NCBI RefSeq assembly: GCF_946222985.1
Contig: NZ_CAMIFY010000062.1
Coordinates: 1 to 14,952 of the forward strand
From: an uncultured Corynebacterium sp.
GTDB lineage: Bacteria; Actinomycetota; Actinomycetes; Mycobacteriales; Mycobacteriaceae
Direction of reading: 5' to 3'
DNA length: 14,952 nucleotides
Shown here: positions 13,251 to 14,952 of the stretch, in pieces
Layout of the letters: every line of letters starts with the position of its first letter
Numbering within the stretch: position 1 is the stretch's first letter
The notes under the pieces: model-generated
Told to the model about the DNA's origin: nothing
Database searches by the model: none
The model's input: only the letters and a program-made list of their open reading frames with translations
Position numbers and translations under genes: made by a program

Positions 13251-14695
13251 GGACGCGCCGCCGGGTCGACGGGGAACGGCGGCAACTCGGCCCGGCCGAC
13301 CCACTCGTCGAAGATCGCGTCGAGGTGCGAGGTGGTGATGCCGCGCTCACGGCAGATGCGGTTGGCCAACGCGCGGAAATCGACGGCGTCGACGACCGAA
13401 TGACGATTGCTCGTCGTCCAAGTGCGGACCAGATCGAAGAAGGCGTCGTCGCCGAGCAGCAGGCGCAGCGCGTGGACCGTGATGGCGCCGCGCTTGTAGA
13501 GACGATCGTCGAACATGTCGACGGGGCCCGGATCGGCGATGCGGAGATCCTCCGGCTTCTCGGCGAGCTCGTCGTAATGCTGCTTCGCCGATTCCTCCGC
13601 CGTCGGCCCGCCGGAGGCCTCCGCCCACACCCACTCGGAGTAGCAGGCGAACCCCTCGTTGAGCCAGATGTCGCGCCACTGCGACAGCCCGACGGAATTG
13701 CCGAACCACTGGTGGGAGAGCTCGTGGGCGATGAGGCGGTTCCACGTGTCCTGCCCGTCGGCGTGGTTGGCGCCGAAGATCGACAGGCCCTGGGCCTCCA
13801 GCGGAATCTCCAGATCGTCCTCGACCACGACGACCCGGTAGTCGGGGAACGGGTAGTCGCCGAAGAGATCGGCGTAGACCTCGAGCATCTTGCCCTGGTC
13901 GCGGAAGTCGTGCTTGACGCGCTGGACCAGGTGCGGCGGCACGTAGGCGACCACCGGCACCGTCGAGCAGGGCAGCTCCACGCGCGAGAACTGGCCGATC
14001 TGGATCGTCACCAGGTACGACGCCATCGGCTCGAAGGACGTGAACGTCCAGCGGCGACGCGAGCCGCCGACCTTCTGCGGCGCCGACGGCCGTCCGGTGG
14101 CCACGACGGTGTACGGCGCATCGCAGGTCACGGCGATGTCGTACCGGGCCTTGGTCTCCGGGTCGTCGTCGCAGGGGAACCAGCTGGCCGCGCCGATGGG
14201 CTGCGAGGCGATGAGCGAGCCGTTGGTCAGCTCCTCCCACCCGAGCTCGCCCCACTTCGACTTCACCGGACCGGGGTTGCCGGAGTAGCGCACCGTGAGG
14301 TGCAGCGTCTCCTCCGGTGCCAGCATCCGGTCGAAGGTCACGCGCAGCTTCCGCCCGGACTGGCGCCACCGCGCGACGTCGACGTCGGAGTGGCGGGCGT
14401 CGGTGTCCGCGTCGACCGAGTCGACGCCGAGGACGTCGGCGAAGTCGAGGGTCAGCGAGTCGATGTACGCGTTGACCTCGATGTGCAGCACGGCGGTCGC
14501 CTTGAGGCGGTTGGGTCCGACGCGGTAGTCGAGGTCCAGGTCGTAGTGGTCGACCCGGAAGCCGAGGTTGAACGGGATGCCGGTGTAGTCGTTGGTCGGT
14601 TGCACGCCACTCACTGTAAACGGCAGTGCCCGGGCGAGCGTCTTGCGGGCCAGATCGCCTGCTTTGCGACGACGCCGCGTCCATTCCCCGTTCAT
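13247..14695 (-). CDS. Short M1-family metallopeptidase (aminopeptidase-like)
   Basis: A 482-residue zinc peptidase. The metal site is HELSHQWFG (His324, Glu325, His328) with the third ligand Glu347 in NEGFACYSE, exactly HExxH-18-E. Tyr400 in YKRGA fits the transition-state tyrosine. The usual substrate motif GAMEN is replaced by EAQGLSIFG (300-308), and the enzyme is much shorter than PepN (~850 residues), lacking its C-terminal domains. The start is basic (RRRRKAGDLARK) with no signal peptide, so it is probably cytoplasmic. The ATG at 14695 is used; a duplicated upstream ATG (14712) is out of frame. It lies 47 bases after the peptidase upstream and overlaps the flippase start by four bases. 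Confidence 0.88.
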   Translation of the reverse strand: MNGEWTRRRRKAGDLARKTLARALPFTVSGVQPTNDYTGIPFNLGFRVDHYDLDLDYRVGPNRLKATAVLHIEVNAYIDSLTLDFADVLGVDSVDADTDARHSDVDVARWRQSGRKLRVTFDRMLAPEETLHLTVRYSGNPGPVKSKWGELGWEELTNGSLIASQPIGAASWFPCDDDPETKARYDIAVTCDAPYTVVATGRPSAPQKVGGSRRRWTFTSFEPMASYLVTIQIGQFSRVELPCSTVPVVAYVPPHLVQRVKHDFRDQGKMLEVYADLFGDYPFPDYRVVVVEDDLEIPLEAQGLSIFGANHADGQDTWNRLIAHELSHQWFGNSVGLSQWRDIWLNEGFACYSEWVWAEASGGPTAEESAKQHYDELAEKPEDLRIADPGPVDMFDDRLYKRGAITVHALRLLLGDDAFFDLVRTWTTSNRHSVVDAVDFRALANRICRERGITTSHLDAIFDEWVGRAELPPFPVDPAARP

Positions 14696-14716
14696 TCGCA
14701 CCCGCCGTTCATTCGC
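14688..14716 (-). repeat. 12-base direct repeat duplicating the M1 peptidase start
   Basis: CCGTTCATTCGC occurs at 14688-14699 and 14705-14716, period 17. On the minus strand each copy reads GCGAATGAACGG. The upstream copy gives an out-of-frame ATG that opens a six-codon frame (MNGGCE), whose TGA overlaps the peptidase ATG. Confidence 0.85.
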
Positions 14717-14742
14717 GCTCGCCTTCCATCGGGGCCCGTCGT

Positions 14743-14952
14743 TCAGCCCAGGGTCTTCCACAGCCAGGACAGGATCAGCGCCTCCATGTGCGCGACCTGC
14801 GAGTTGTCGGCCGCGCCGGCGTGGCCGCCCTCGGTGTTCTCGTGGTAGTCGACGGGTTGGCCGGCCTCGCGCAGCAGCCACGCCAGCGAGCGGGCGTGGG
14901 CGGGGTGGACGCGGTCGTCGCGGGTGGAGGTGGTCACCAGCGCCGGGGGATA
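14743..14952 (-). CDS. Prolyl-oligopeptidase-type serine peptidase (S9), C-terminal end, partial
   Basis: The last 69 residues of a gene that enters from the right edge; its start and catalytic serine are outside. The visible part is the end of the alpha/beta-hydrolase domain: YPPALVTTSTRDDRVHPAHA carries the catalytic Asp region (DDRV), and ENTEGGHAGAADN carries the catalytic His (GGHAGA). This is typical of prolyl oligopeptidases, which cut short peptides after proline. It stops at 14743, 47 bases before the M1 peptidase on the same strand, and probably shares its transcript. S9 enzymes other than strict prolyl oligopeptidase cannot be excluded. Confidence 0.85.
   Translation of the reverse strand, partial: YPPALVTTSTRDDRVHPAHARSLAWLLREAGQPVDYHENTEGGHAGAADNSQVAHMEALILSWLWKTLG

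Noticed and set aside
13325..14848. 507-codon plus-strand frame opposite the M1 peptidase
   Set aside because: Antisense shadow of a gene with an intact zinc-binding motif.

Overview
The window is about 15 kb of very GC-rich, gene-dense chromosomal DNA from an actinobacterium of the mycolic-acid group, most likely a Corynebacterium. The evidence is codon use ending almost always in G or C, several mRNAs that look leaderless, and a gene set I recognise from corynebacteria and mycobacteria: the DNA polymerase III delta' end followed by tRNA-Thr(CGT), galE, and a polyprenyl-phosphate glycosyltransferase with a small DUF2304 partner. From memory, Mycobacterium tuberculosis has a comparable set around Rv3630-Rv3634c and Rv3644c. 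That comparison was not checked here. No phage, insertion sequence, CRISPR array or other mobile element was seen.

Layout. Bases 1-294 (+) are the 3' end of the delta' gene. They are followed by tRNA-Thr (439-514, +) and a strong terminator. On the minus strand come an MHS-type major facilitator transporter (772-2097) and a 684-base non-coding stretch with G-rich repeats and competing hairpins. Next is a three-gene ABC importer of the siderophore/cobalamin type, transcribed right to left: lipoprotein (6069-5011), FecCD permease (4898-3837) and ATPase (3840-2782). The plus strand then carries a second MFS transporter (6221-7465) and a galE-like epimerase (7550-8536). Converging on them is a membrane-anchored DsbA-like thiol oxidoreductase (9679-8567).

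The right-hand third, all on the minus strand, is a cell-surface glycan region. A GT2 polyprenyl-phosphate glycosyltransferase and a DUF2304 membrane protein overlap by GTGA (10957-9819). Upstream lies a run of a prolyl-oligopeptidase-type peptidase (partial, off the right edge), a short M1 metallopeptidase (14695-13247), a Wzx-like flippase (13250-11955) and an AmsE-like GT2 glycosyltransferase (11958-11068). The last three are joined by 4-base stop/start overlaps.

How they may work together (inference): the epimerase could supply a UDP-galacto sugar, the GT2/DUF2304 pair could load a sugar onto polyprenyl phosphate, and the AmsE-like enzyme and Wzx-like protein could build and flip a lipid-linked glycan. 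The two peptidases in the flippase operon have no obvious glycan role and are its most unusual feature. Nothing in the window is clearly a wholly new system. The points most worth following are this peptidase-flippase-glycosyltransferase coupling, the mhs leader, and a repeated leaderless-promoter arrangement that creates decoy start codons.
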